Positions 7,750 through 14,082 of a DNA stretch of 14,327 nt are shown here, piece after piece. Below the pieces are notes generated by a model. That model was not told the origin of the DNA. It worked only from the letters and a program-made list of their open reading frames with translations, and made no database searches. The DNA is from JALHVH01 sp964544265 (GTDB lineage: Bacteria; Acidobacteriota; Aminicenantia; Aminicenantales; Saccharicenantaceae). Positions within the stretch are counted from its first letter, which is position 1. The number at the start of each line of letters is the position of its first letter. The position numbers were made by a program, and so were the translations under genes. Location of the stretch: contig CAZJBD010000054.1 of NCBI GenBank assembly GCA_964544265.1, positions 1 to 14,327 on the forward strand, written 5' to 3'.

Positions 7750-9058
7750 TCCAGCTTTCTACCTATCCGGACTCCTCGGCCCCCTGGGGGTGCGAGTGGA
7801 TGAATTGGTCAGCGAATCTGCTCGGATTTGGAGTGAGACGCCGTCCGACCCGCCCAAACCGCGGACGATCTATTCGCCAGAGGCAAAGAGAGAAATCGAA
7901 AGGGAGCTTTCCGCCTTGATCGACAGAGTACGGGTCGAACACCAGAAGCGCTGGGGAGTTGACGGCGGGTGGGATACGGCGGATCTGGAAGAAACCGTCG
8001 CGAACCTGCGCCCGCTCCTCAAGAGGATCCTCGACCGGTTGGGCATTCCCCTGGCGGCCGTCTACGACTTCCGCTTTCTGGATTCCACGCGCCGCTTTAT
8101 CCGGGCCGCCCGGGATTTCGACCCCGAGCTGAGGGTGGACGCCGTCTATCAAGCCCTGCGCAATGTTTGGATCATGAACACCCTCCAGCTCTATCTGGGC
8201 CGGGAGGTAGGGGCGACAAAAGCCGTCATTGGGTATAGCCTCGTCTATCCGTATCTCGACAATTTTCTCGATGACGACAAGGTCTCCGGGCCGGATAAGA
8301 TGGCCTTGGTCCTCAAGTTGAGACACTGGCTGGAGGGCGAAGACGAACGGCCGGCGACCGTCCTGGAGGAAAAGCTTCATGCCCTGATCAGGATGATCGA
8401 ACAGACGTTCAGACGGGGGGACTATCCCGGCGTCTATCAATCCCTTCTGGCCATCCACAACGCCCAGATCAAGAGCCTTCTTCAACAGCGGAAGGGGCGA
8501 CTGTCTGATCCGAACCAAATCCTGGGCATCAGCCTGGAAAAGGGAGGGACCTCCGTCCTGGCCGATGGATACCTTGCAGCAGGGAGGCTGGGGTCGGCCG
8601 AAGAGGCTTTCTGCTTCGGCCTGGGGACTTTCCTGCAGTTGGCCGACGACCTGCAGGACATCGCTGAGGACCTCCGGCGAGGGCATGTTACGCTGTTTTC
8701 TCAGGCGGCTGGACGAGAGCCCCTGGATCCTCTGGTGTACAGGTTGTTGCGCTTCATGTCACGGACGGTGGAAAGGACCCTGGATGAAGGCCGGCCACGA
8801 GAGCGGGCTTTGAAGGCCGCGATTATTCCCGGCTGCACCCTTCTCTACGCGGAGGCTGCGGCTAAGCATAGCGGCTTTTTCACCAAGGGTTGCCTCCAGA
8901 GCTTCGCGGAGATGTTCCCCGTCCGGTTCTCCTACGTCAAAATGCTCCGTCAAACCCTGAAAAACAAGTTTCTTACGGGCGGGGAAAAAATCCGCGACCT
9001 CGACAGCTTCACGATCGCCCTGATGAGCCTTTCCTCGCGAGCTTTCGCCCTGGACTAG
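7742..9058 (+). CDS. Class I isoprenoid-synthase-fold protein, function unassigned
   Basis: The 438-residue, largely helical protein carries two Asp-rich motifs typical of the all-alpha isoprenoid synthase fold: DNFLDDD (173-179) and DDLQDIAED (302-310). These would bind Mg2+ and a prenyl diphosphate. The second motif with its flank (LQLADDLQDIAEDLRRGH) resembles both trans-prenyltransferases and the squalene/phytoene synthase signature. The first motif is DxxxD rather than DDxxD, and I find no GGKRxRP-like motif of ordinary polyprenyl diphosphate synthases. The first 100 residues are an extra N-terminal part. Prenyl transfer, head-to-head condensation or terpene-type chemistry are all possible. 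No signal peptide or membrane segment is seen. ATG 7742 is the first possible start, since an in-frame stop lies at 7720-7724. No other isoprenoid gene is adjacent. It converges on the amidohydrolase gene. Confidence 0.8.
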   Translation: MTDPAFYLSGLLGPLGVRVDELVSESARIWSETPSDPPKPRTIYSPEAKREIERELSALIDRVRVEHQKRWGVDGGWDTADLEETVANLRPLLKRILDRLGIPLAAVYDFRFLDSTRRFIRAARDFDPELRVDAVYQALRNVWIMNTLQLYLGREVGATKAVIGYSLVYPYLDNFLDDDKVSGPDKMALVLKLRHWLEGEDERPATVLEEKLHALIRMIEQTFRRGDYPGVYQSLLAIHNAQIKSLLQQRKGRLSDPNQILGISLEKGGTSVLADGYLAAGRLGSAEEAFCFGLGTFLQLADDLQDIAEDLRRGHVTLFSQAAGREPLDPLVYRLLRFMSRTVERTLDEGRPRERALKAAIIPGCTLLYAEAAAKHSGFFTKGCLQSFAEMFPVRFSYVKMLRQTLKNKFLTGGEKIRDLDSFTIALMSLSSRAFALD

Positions 9059-9064
9059 GGTGAA

Positions 9065-9132
9065 GATAAGCACCCAGCCCCAAACCTAGAATATCAGGGC
9101 AGGTTTTAATATCACATGGGGGCAGGCTTATC
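9065..9132. terminator. Imperfect inverted repeat between convergent genes, possible bidirectional terminator
   Basis: GATAAGC (9065-9071) pairs with GCTTATC (9126-9132), then GCCCC (9077-9081) with GGGGC (9119-9123), then AAACCT (9082-9087) with AGGTTT (9101-9106). This nested stem fills the gap between two converging genes, and its right arm enters the last codons of the amidohydrolase gene. A true T-tract is missing on either strand (only TTTTAAT after the inner stem), so termination is an inference from position and structure. Confidence 0.35.
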
Positions 9133-10389
9133 GTTTCTGATGATTTTCCCGTTCTTCATCACGAACTTGACTTGGCGCAGGGACTGAATCTTATCTAGAG
9201 GGTTGGATGGGGTGGCGATGATATCGGCCGCAAAACCCGGAGCGATCTGACCCCGCGTTTTTTCGATCTTCAAGAGAATGGCGGCTTCTGTGGTCATGGC
9301 CCGCAGGGTATCCGCAGGAGGAATGCCCGCGGCATCCCATCCGACGAGGTAATCCAACATCATATCGGCCCGGTTTTTGCCAGGCAAGTCGGATACACTA
9401 TCGGTGCCGAAAACCAGCTTGACCCCGATCTGATGGGCCCGTCTGAGGCGGTCGATGATTCCGGCAGCCGCATCCTTGGCCGGCATCCCGAACATCATTC
9501 CGGTCGGGTCCAAGGCCGCGATGTGGGCCTCCGGGAAGTCGGTGCTCACAAGCCAAACGCTCTTTTCTTTCATGAGCTTAAGGAGCTCGTCCGTGAGCCC
9601 GAAACCATGCTCGATGGAGTCGGCGCCTCCGACGATGATGTTCCTCGCCGCCTCTCCTCCTAAGGCATGCACCGAAACTCGCAAGCCGGCGGCATGGGCT
9701 TCATCAACCGCAGCCCGGATTTCCTCAACCGAATAAAAGAAAGCGCTGTTGTCGGTTACGAGCTTGATGCAATCGGCCCCGTAGTAGATATTTTGGCGGA
9801 CGGCCTTGCGGATTTCGTCTTTATTATCCGCATCGATGTATTCATACAGCCAGAAGAGGCCTTGCTCTGGCGGGATGCGCTTGGATTGGCCGCCGAATGG
9901 GGTGATGATCTTACCGCTCGTAAGGACGGTCGGTCCTGTAAACCAACCTTTATTGATGGCGTCTCGTAGGTCGACGGCTGCGTAATCGGCATCGTTGCCG
10001 ACGTCGCGGATGGTCGTGAACCCGGCATGGAGAACGTCCTTGGCATTGCGGAGGCCGCGGAAAGCTCGCATCGCCGTGCTTTCTACGAGATAGACGGCCT
10101 CGATGTTGAGGACCTCCATGTTAAATGTCAGGTGCGTATGGGCGTCCATCAAACCCGGCATCACCCAGGCCTTTGACAGGTCGATGACCTCGGCGCCGGC
10201 AGGAACAGCGACCTTCGGTCCGACCTCCGAAATCTTACCGTCCTTCACCAGGATCATCTGGTTTGCAGAGATTGTCCCCGAAGCCGGATCGATCAGGTTT
10301 CCTGCCCGTATGACGGTTGTCTCAGCGAACGCCGGATAAGCCGCAAGCAGGACGATGAGAAGGAACAGCGCGAGAATTTGCCTCTTCAT
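9112..10389 (-). CDS. Secreted metal-dependent amidohydrolase (imidazolonepropionase-like)
   Basis: A 425-residue amidohydrolase-superfamily enzyme, expected to hydrolyse amide or peptide-like bonds (the family includes Xaa-Pro dipeptidases, imidazolonepropionase-like and ochratoxinase-like enzymes). Counting from the chosen start, metal ligands are visible: HTH (84-86, in MDAHTHLTF), carboxylatable Lys209 in ADCIKLVTD, His241 in SVHALGG, His261 in SIEHG, Asp330 in FGTDSVSD. The N-terminus MKRQILALFLLIVLL...AFA is a Sec signal peptide, so it acts outside the cytoplasm. A GTG six codons upstream (10407) is rejected: GGAGGGG ends 4 nt before ATG 10387-10389, and the predicted transcript begins near 10404. 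It lies 59 bp downstream of the DUF438 gene on the same strand but has its own promoter in the gap. A decayed paralogue fragment is at 5383-5431. Confidence 0.92.
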   Translation of the reverse strand: MKRQILALFLLIVLLAAYPAFAETTVIRAGNLIDPASGTISANQMILVKDGKISEVGPKVAVPAGAEVIDLSKAWVMPGLMDAHTHLTFNMEVLNIEAVYLVESTAMRAFRGLRNAKDVLHAGFTTIRDVGNDADYAAVDLRDAINKGWFTGPTVLTSGKIITPFGGQSKRIPPEQGLFWLYEYIDADNKDEIRKAVRQNIYYGADCIKLVTDNSAFFYSVEEIRAAVDEAHAAGLRVSVHALGGEAARNIIVGGADSIEHGFGLTDELLKLMKEKSVWLVSTDFPEAHIAALDPTGMMFGMPAKDAAAGIIDRLRRAHQIGVKLVFGTDSVSDLPGKNRADMMLDYLVGWDAAGIPPADTLRAMTTEAAILLKIEKTRGQIAPGFAADIIATPSNPLDKIQSLRQVKFVMKNGKIIRNDKPAPM

Positions 10390-10393
10390 TTTT

Positions 10394-10400
10394 CCCCTCC
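10394..10400 (-). promoter_or_regulatory. Ribosome-binding site deciding the amidohydrolase start
   Basis: GGAGGGG on the minus strand ends 4 nt before ATG 10387-10389. It lies inside the coding frame of the alternative GTG start at 10407, which has no such site; this favours the downstream ATG. Confidence 0.75.
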
Positions 10401-10410
10401 AGTGCACAAA

Positions 10411-10439
10411 AATATACTGCGACCGATGAGAGATGTCAA
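10411..10439 (-). promoter_or_regulatory. Near-consensus sigma-70-type promoter of the amidohydrolase gene
   Basis: On the minus strand TTGACA (plus 10434-10439) is followed after exactly 17 bp by TATATT (plus 10411-10416; 5 of 6). The start near 10404 gives a 15-nt leader to ATG 10389. It shows that the amidohydrolase need not depend on read-through from the DUF438 gene, whose stop is only 10 bp upstream of the -35. Confidence 0.7.
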
Positions 10440-10448
10440 TTCATGCGG

Positions 10449-11657
10449 TCACCAATCCAGAAGACGCCGCTCGCCCTCGAGGACTCGCAGACGGGAAATC
10501 TCCTGGGTGAACTCGATAACACCCCGATATTTTCCTTCGGCGTCGCGGACTGCAAAATAACGGATATGGACGAACGGGCCATTTGGCCGCTGAATCCAGA
10601 ATTCGGCGACGTCCTTGGTCCCCTCCTTGAAAGCCCGGACGATGTCATTGACGACGTGAAGGCTTTTAGGGGGATGGCAGTTCTGGACTTTGCGCCCGAT
10701 GATGGCCGGGCTTCTGGGGAAAATTCTCTCTTTTCCCTCGGAGTAATAAAGGACTGTGTCGTTTTCGTCGACAAAAGTGATATCCACGGGAAGATGACGG
10801 AGGATCAAGTCGACTTGTTCGGGCGAGAGGTGCCCCTCGGACAGGCGGATGGACGTTGCGGCCGTCTCGCCTGAGGATGCCGCCTCTCTCGGCGGGGCAA
10901 AGGGAACTCTAGCTTTGGCCAGCTTTGCGTCCCATAGATCGGAAGGCTTAATCCAGGCATAGCCGATGGCTGGTTCGCCGTTCTTGATGCGGACCCAGTC
11001 GGCAACATCGAGCTTTCGGGCGGATGTCGGATAAAGGATCTTTTCCTCGAGGAAGATCATCTTCTTAACGGCCGAGGCGAGCGTCTTGAACGGCTCGGAC
11101 AGGCCCTCCCAATCCTTTGCCGCAAGGCGGTCGCCGACGTTTCGGATGTGGGTCCGGATTTCATCGTGCTTGCCCCACATGACCTTGGTCGGGCCGGTGA
11201 ACCCTTTTGATTCGAGGACCGGGAAGAGCTGGTTTTCTTTGCGCGCGTAATGTTTTTCAATCTCGCGGAAATCAGCGAACAGGTCGGAGAAGCGCCTAAC
11301 GTCTGATGCCTCAGGCACGCCGTGTTTGAGCTTCTTGAGGGCCCGCTTCAGATCTTTGAGCCGGTCTTTGGTCTCGCGGTTTTCCTCCATGTAGGAATAA
11401 ACGGGATGGCCGGGGACTTTGGACGGTTTCCCGGCTTTTTTCAAGGATTTGTCGAACACCTCGGCGTGGACTTCACATAACCGTTGGATCTCCTCCGGGG
11501 GAAAGCCTTCCTGAATAAGGGCGTTCTCCATGTCGGCGATATCCTCCGGCGACGTGTCTTTGATCAGGCCGGAGAATTTCTTCCGAAGGTCCTTCACCGG
11601 AGTACCCGCGTGAAGATCCCTAATGATCTGTTTCAGGGCTTCTCTCTTATTATTCAT
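10449..11657 (-). CDS. DUF438 - hemerythrin-like (HHE) - PAS protein
   Basis: Cytoplasmic protein of 402 residues with the standard three-part layout of the DUF438 family. An N-terminal DUF438 helical domain (about 5-72) contains EEIQRLCEVHAEVF. A hemerythrin-like HHE domain (about 80-215) offers candidate iron ligands His84 (GHP), His136 and Glu141 (HYARKENQLFP), His164 and His170 (KHDEIRTH) and Glu204/205 (EEKILYP). The C-terminal PAS domain (about 275-395) has the conserved VQNCHPPKS motif (324-332) and FVHIRYFAVRD. The family is linked with oxygen, NO or redox sensing, but an exact role is not established to my knowledge. No output domain is visible, so it may signal by protein contact. 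ATG 11655-11657 has AAAGGAG 6 nt upstream. It is divergent from the sigma-54 activator at 11829, which also begins with a PAS domain, so a functional pairing is plausible but inferred. Confidence 0.93.
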   Translation of the reverse strand: MNNKREALKQIIRDLHAGTPVKDLRKKFSGLIKDTSPEDIADMENALIQEGFPPEEIQRLCEVHAEVFDKSLKKAGKPSKVPGHPVYSYMEENRETKDRLKDLKRALKKLKHGVPEASDVRRFSDLFADFREIEKHYARKENQLFPVLESKGFTGPTKVMWGKHDEIRTHIRNVGDRLAAKDWEGLSEPFKTLASAVKKMIFLEEKILYPTSARKLDVADWVRIKNGEPAIGYAWIKPSDLWDAKLAKARVPFAPPREAASSGETAATSIRLSEGHLSPEQVDLILRHLPVDITFVDENDTVLYYSEGKERIFPRSPAIIGRKVQNCHPPKSLHVVNDIVRAFKEGTKDVAEFWIQRPNGPFVHIRYFAVRDAEGKYRGVIEFTQEISRLRVLEGERRLLDW

Positions 11658-11690
11658 AGGGAGCTCCTTTAGGAAGAAATATATATAATC

Positions 11691-11719
11691 ATTATAAAAG
11701 GAAAGGCGGGGACTCGCTA
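11691..11719 (-). promoter_or_regulatory. Possible promoter of the DUF438 gene
   Basis: A perfect TATAAT on the minus strand (plus 11691-11696) lies in an AT-rich patch 34 bp before the start codon. The -35 position at 17 bp spacing (TAGCGA, plus 11714-11719) matches only 3 of 6. Weak -35 with strong -10 could mean activator dependence. No -24/-12 element is seen on this strand. Confidence 0.35.
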
Positions 11720-11780
11720 GAGGACAATTTCGACATGGCTCTGGCTGCAGGAGACTCGGCTGCGGCGGCGAGCGTTGAAT

Positions 11781-11809
11781 TTGACCTCCGGCGGATAAAG
11801 TCTTATTGT
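11781..11809 (+). promoter_or_regulatory. Putative sigma-70-type promoter of the sigma-54 activator gene
   Basis: TTGACC (11781-11786), 17 bp, TATTGT (11804-11809); 5 of 6 and 4 of 6 matches. The predicted start near 11816 lies after the upstream GTG (11808), which supports ATG 11829 as the real start codon. Confidence 0.5.
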
Positions 11810-11828
11810 GGAAAGCCTGAAGGAATCA

Positions 11829-13232
11829 ATGAAACCGTTGCGAAATAGGAAGAAAGGGCCTCGTGAAGTAAAGTCGCTTCGCTCGCCGATCGCCCCGACC
11901 GAGGCCATTTTGGAAAGCATTTCTGACGGTGTTTTCACGGTGGGATTGGATTGGCGTATCACCTCGTTCAATCGGGCGGCTGAGGAGATTACGGGGGTTT
12001 CGCGCGGGGAGGCCGTGGGGAAACGATGCTCGGAAGTATTCCGTTCCAGCATGTGCGAGGCGGAGTGCGCCCTGCGGCGGACAATTAAAACGGGGAAGCC
12101 CGTTATCGGCAAATCGGGATATATCATCGACTCAGCCGGGAACCGCATCCCTATCAGCGTATCCACCGCCGTGCTGCGGGATGCGGCCGGAGACGTGACC
12201 GGAGGCGCCGAGACCTTTCGCGACCTCTCCGAGGTTGAGGAGCTGCGTCGGGAGCTTGAGGGGAAATACCAGGTCGGCGATCTCACAAGCCGGAGCCCTT
12301 TGATGCAGCGGGTATTTGAGGTCCTGCCCGCCATCGCCGCCAGCCCCAGTACGGCTCTTATCCTCGGAGAAACGGGAACCGGCAAGGAATTGGTGGCCAG
12401 GACGATCCATTCGCTCAGTGGCCGCAGCAAGGGCCCGTTCATAGCGGTCAACTGCGGCGCTTTGCCCGATACCCTTCTGGAATCAGAGCTTTTTGGTTAC
12501 AAAGCTGGAGCGTTCACAGGCGCGAACAAGGACAAACCAGGCCGTTTTGGTTTAGCCGGAGGAGGGACCATTTTCCTCGACGAGATCAGCGAGGTAAGTC
12601 CCGCTTTACAGGTTCGCCTGTTGCGAGTGCTCCAGGAACGGACCTACGAGCCGCTGGGGGCGACCCGTTCGGAGAGGACGGACGCGAGGATTATCGTTGC
12701 CACCAACAAAGATCTGGCGAAGCAGGTGCGCCGAGGTGCTTTCCGTGAGGATCTCTACTATCGTGTGAATGTCGTGCGCATCGAGCTGCCTCCTCTGCGC
12801 CGAAGGAAAGAGGATATTCTCCTCCTCGTGGAGCAGTTCATCGCCCGTTTCAATCGGCTGCAGATGAAGTCCGTTCAAGGGATCTCTACAGAGGCCCTTT
12901 CTCTCCTCATGGCCCATGACTGGCCGGGCAACGTCCGAGAATTGGAAAACGTCATCGAGCGCGCCTTCATTCTCTGTGACGAAGGGCTCATCGACATCAA
13001 ACATCTGCCCGAGGAGCTGGCGGCCCGCCGTGTGGCCGGGAGCTTGGATTCTACTGCCCGGTCCGCTCACGATATTCTCGACGCTCAGGTCATTCGCGCC
13101 GCCCTAGAACACAACGCATTCAGCCGTCTGGCGACGGCAAAAGAGTTGGGCATCCATAAGACCACTTTATTTCGCAGGATGAAAAAACTGGGCATCTCCC
13201 TGCCCAAACGGGACGGACGATCTAAAAGGTAG
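11829..13232 (+). CDS. Sigma-54-dependent transcriptional activator, PAS - AAA+ - Fis-type HTH
   Basis: Enhancer-binding protein of 467 residues that remodels the sigma-54 RNA polymerase using ATP. Counting from ATG 11829: PAS sensor at about 24-133; AAA+ domain at about 145-385 with Walker A GETGTGKE (180-187), the sigma-54 contact loop GAFTGA (227-232) and Walker B GGTIFLDE (245-252); Fis-type helix-turn-helix at about 415-460. All motifs are intact. The PAS domain carries three Cys (67, 76, 80; core SMCEAECAL), suggesting a redox or metal-sensing site; that is inference. There is no receiver domain, so signal input is probably direct. A GTG seven codons earlier (11808) is rejected because it precedes the predicted transcription start, while ATG 11829 has AAGGA 4 nt upstream. 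The stop codon lies inside the first of two palindromes likely bound by this same protein, ahead of a -24/-12 promoter for the next genes. Confidence 0.95.
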   Translation: MKPLRNRKKGPREVKSLRSPIAPTEAILESISDGVFTVGLDWRITSFNRAAEEITGVSRGEAVGKRCSEVFRSSMCEAECALRRTIKTGKPVIGKSGYIIDSAGNRIPISVSTAVLRDAAGDVTGGAETFRDLSEVEELRRELEGKYQVGDLTSRSPLMQRVFEVLPAIAASPSTALILGETGTGKELVARTIHSLSGRSKGPFIAVNCGALPDTLLESELFGYKAGAFTGANKDKPGRFGLAGGGTIFLDEISEVSPALQVRLLRVLQERTYEPLGATRSERTDARIIVATNKDLAKQVRRGAFREDLYYRVNVVRIELPPLRRRKEDILLLVEQFIARFNRLQMKSVQGISTEALSLLMAHDWPGNVRELENVIERAFILCDEGLIDIKHLPEELAARRVAGSLDSTARSAHDILDAQVIRAALEHNAFSRLATAKELGIHKTTLFRRMKKLGISLPKRDGRSKR

Positions 13233-13245
13233 CGATCACGCTACC
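13228..13245. promoter_or_regulatory. Upstream palindrome 1, likely enhancer site (UAS) for the sigma-54 activator
   Basis: GGTAGCG-ATCA-CGCTACC is a perfect inverted repeat; with flanking A and T the arms reach 10 bp (13225-13234 and 13239-13248). It overlaps the activator's TAG stop (13230-13232). Its centre is about 154 bp upstream of the predicted sigma-54 transcription start. It shares GTAGC-N6-GCTAC with palindrome 2. As RNA it would form a 10-bp hairpin followed only by TTTAC, so a weak terminator role is also possible. Confidence 0.65.
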
Positions 13246-13260
13246 TTTACAGAAGATAAC

Positions 13261-13278
13261 AGTAGCATCATCGCTACT
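13261..13278. promoter_or_regulatory. Upstream palindrome 2, likely enhancer site (UAS) for the sigma-54 activator
   Basis: AGTAGC-ATCATC-GCTACT is a perfect 6-bp-arm inverted repeat sharing GTAGC-N6-GCTAC with palindrome 1. The two centres are 33 bp apart, about three helical turns, so both sites face the same side of the DNA. The centre is about 121 bp before the predicted transcription start, a typical distance for NtrC-type enhancers. Confidence 0.65.
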
Positions 13279-13324
13279 CTATAATCCTCTGCGGTTCTCC
13301 CACTAATTTAGTAATCTTATTATT

Positions 13325-13337
13325 TATCAATGACTTA
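13325..13337 (+). promoter_or_regulatory. Putative IHF-type bending site
   Basis: TATCAATGACTTA matches the IHF consensus WATCAANNNNTTR at every fixed position, in an AT-rich stretch. It lies at about -66 to -54, between the palindromes and the -24/-12 element, where IHF usually bends DNA at sigma-54 promoters. The consensus is from E. coli, so its use here assumes a comparable protein. Confidence 0.55.
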
Positions 13338-13363
13338 ACCATATTCCACAAAACCCTTCGATG

Positions 13364-13380
13364 TTGGCATTAAAATTGCT
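13364..13380 (+). promoter_or_regulatory. Sigma-54 (-24/-12) promoter of the NifX/zinc-ribbon/DUF5320 genes
   Basis: TTGGCATTAAAATTGCT carries the invariant GG (13366-13367) and GC (13378-13379) at the required spacing, within good TTGGCA and TTGCT blocks. It departs from the full consensus only at the CG of GGCACG. Predicted transcription start is near 13391. A dedicated sigma-54 activator gene ends 130 bp upstream. Confidence 0.8.
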
Positions 13381-13414
13381 ATTAAAGGGTGGGTGAATGA
13401 AATCAGGATCTCGA

Positions 13415-14059
13415 ATGATGAAAGCGGCATTTGCGCATTGGGATCGTCGGATTGCGCCGGTCTTTGACATCGCACGGCGGATTCACGTTGCCGAGGCCGA
13501 GTCGGGACAAATCGTTGCCGAAACGGAGGAGGTCCTTGAGGAAGACATGCCGGTCCGGAAGGCGCTTCGACTGGCGGAGCTTGGCATCGGCACGTTGGTT
13601 TGCGGCGCGATTTCCAGGCCTCTATATAAGATAGTCGCCGCTTACGGCGTCCACGTGATCCCGTTCGTGGCCGGCGACCTGAACGAGGTCATTCAAGCCT
13701 GGCTAAGCGGCGGCCTCGAAGGCGACGACTTCGCCATGCCAGGCTGCTGCAGGCGCGGTCGCCGCCGTCGCCGGGGGATGGTGGGTATCAACCAGGAGGG
13801 ACATTTTATGAACGGAAGAAGACGTAGTGGAATGGGATCAGGCGGCAGACAGGGGCAAGGCCGGGGCGGGCAGGGTCTAGGTGGACAGGGGCAGGGTCGA
13901 GGCGGACAGGGTCGAGGTCGCATGGGCGGTCCCCTTGCGGGGGGCGCTGGAGGCACCTGCCTGTGTCCGAAATGCGGGCATCGCGAACCGCATAGGGTTG
14001 GAGTGCCTTGCCTACAGAAGCAGTGCCCGAAGTGCGGCACCGCGATGACGCGGGAATAA
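13415..14059 (+). CDS. NifX/NafY-type (dinitrogenase Fe-Mo cofactor family) protein in frame with a Gly-rich zinc-ribbon domain
   Basis: The first ~105 residues match the small NifX/NafY/VnfX fold, which in nitrogen fixers carries Fe-Mo cofactor precursors: MMKAAFAHWDRRIAPVFD, then VCGAISRPL and VIPFVAGDLNEVI. Many members occur in bacteria without nitrogenase, with unknown metal-cluster roles. After FAMPGCC and an Arg run comes a Gly/Gln/Arg-rich linker, then a zinc ribbon with two CPKCG knuckles, CLCPKCG and CPKCGTAMTRE. The start at 13415 (AGGA 6 nt upstream) matches the family's usual N-terminus and gives a 24-nt leader from the sigma-54 promoter; ATG 13397 would leave about 6 nt. Inside the frame, AGGAGGG and ATG 13808 start the zinc-ribbon part alone, so two products, or a fusion of two formerly separate genes, are likely. 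Length is 214 residues. DUF5320 follows 23 bp later. Confidence 0.85.
   Translation: MMKAAFAHWDRRIAPVFDIARRIHVAEAESGQIVAETEEVLEEDMPVRKALRLAELGIGTLVCGAISRPLYKIVAAYGVHVIPFVAGDLNEVIQAWLSGGLEGDDFAMPGCCRRGRRRRRGMVGINQEGHFMNGRRRSGMGSGGRQGQGRGGQGLGGQGQGRGGQGRGRMGGPLAGGAGGTCLCPKCGHREPHRVGVPCLQKQCPKCGTAMTRE
13794..13800 (+). promoter_or_regulatory. Internal Shine-Dalgarno within the NifX/zinc-ribbon frame
   Basis: AGGAGGG ends 7 nt before the in-frame ATG 13808-13810. It is one of the best ribosome sites in the window yet lies in the middle of an open frame, exactly at the join between the NifX-like and Gly-rich parts. Confidence 0.65.
13808..14059 (+). CDS. Possible internal start product: 83-residue Gly/Arg-rich zinc-ribbon protein
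   Basis: From ATG 13808, in the same frame as the NifX-type protein, translation would give MNGRRRSGMG, a Gly-Gln-Arg repeat linker, and a C-terminal zinc ribbon: CLCPKCG, a spacer with GVPC, and CPKCG. Stand-alone proteins of this sort (Gly-rich N-terminus plus CPxCG pairs) accompany DUF5320 and NifX-type genes in other anaerobes, from my general knowledge. The strong AGGAGGG 7 nt upstream argues that this start is used. Whether the long fused form, the short form or both are made cannot be decided from sequence. The function is unknown; zinc or iron binding by the Cys is likely. Confidence 0.5.
   Translation: MNGRRRSGMGSGGRQGQGRGGQGLGGQGQGRGGQGRGRMGGPLAGGAGGTCLCPKCGHREPHRVGVPCLQKQCPKCGTAMTRE
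13841..13930 (+). repeat. GC-rich short imperfect repeats coding Gly-Gln-Arg linker
   Basis: Imperfect repeats of the form GGCAGGGTC / GGACAGGG(GCAGGG)TCGAGG encode a GQGRGGQG-type low-complexity linker. Such tracts slip easily, so length variation between strains is expected. Confidence 0.6.
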
Positions 14060-14082
14060 AAACAAGAAAGGAGGCAGTGATC

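Noticed and set aside
11734..11750. TGGCTCTGGCTGCA as a -24/-12 promoter for the activator gene
   Set aside because: The distance from GG to GC is two bases short of the fixed sigma-54 spacing; a sigma-70-type promoter at 11781-11809 fits better.
13415..13730. Evidence of nitrogen fixation from the NifX-type gene
   Set aside because: NifX/NafY-type proteins are widespread in non-fixers; no nifH, nifD, nifK or nifB is in the window.
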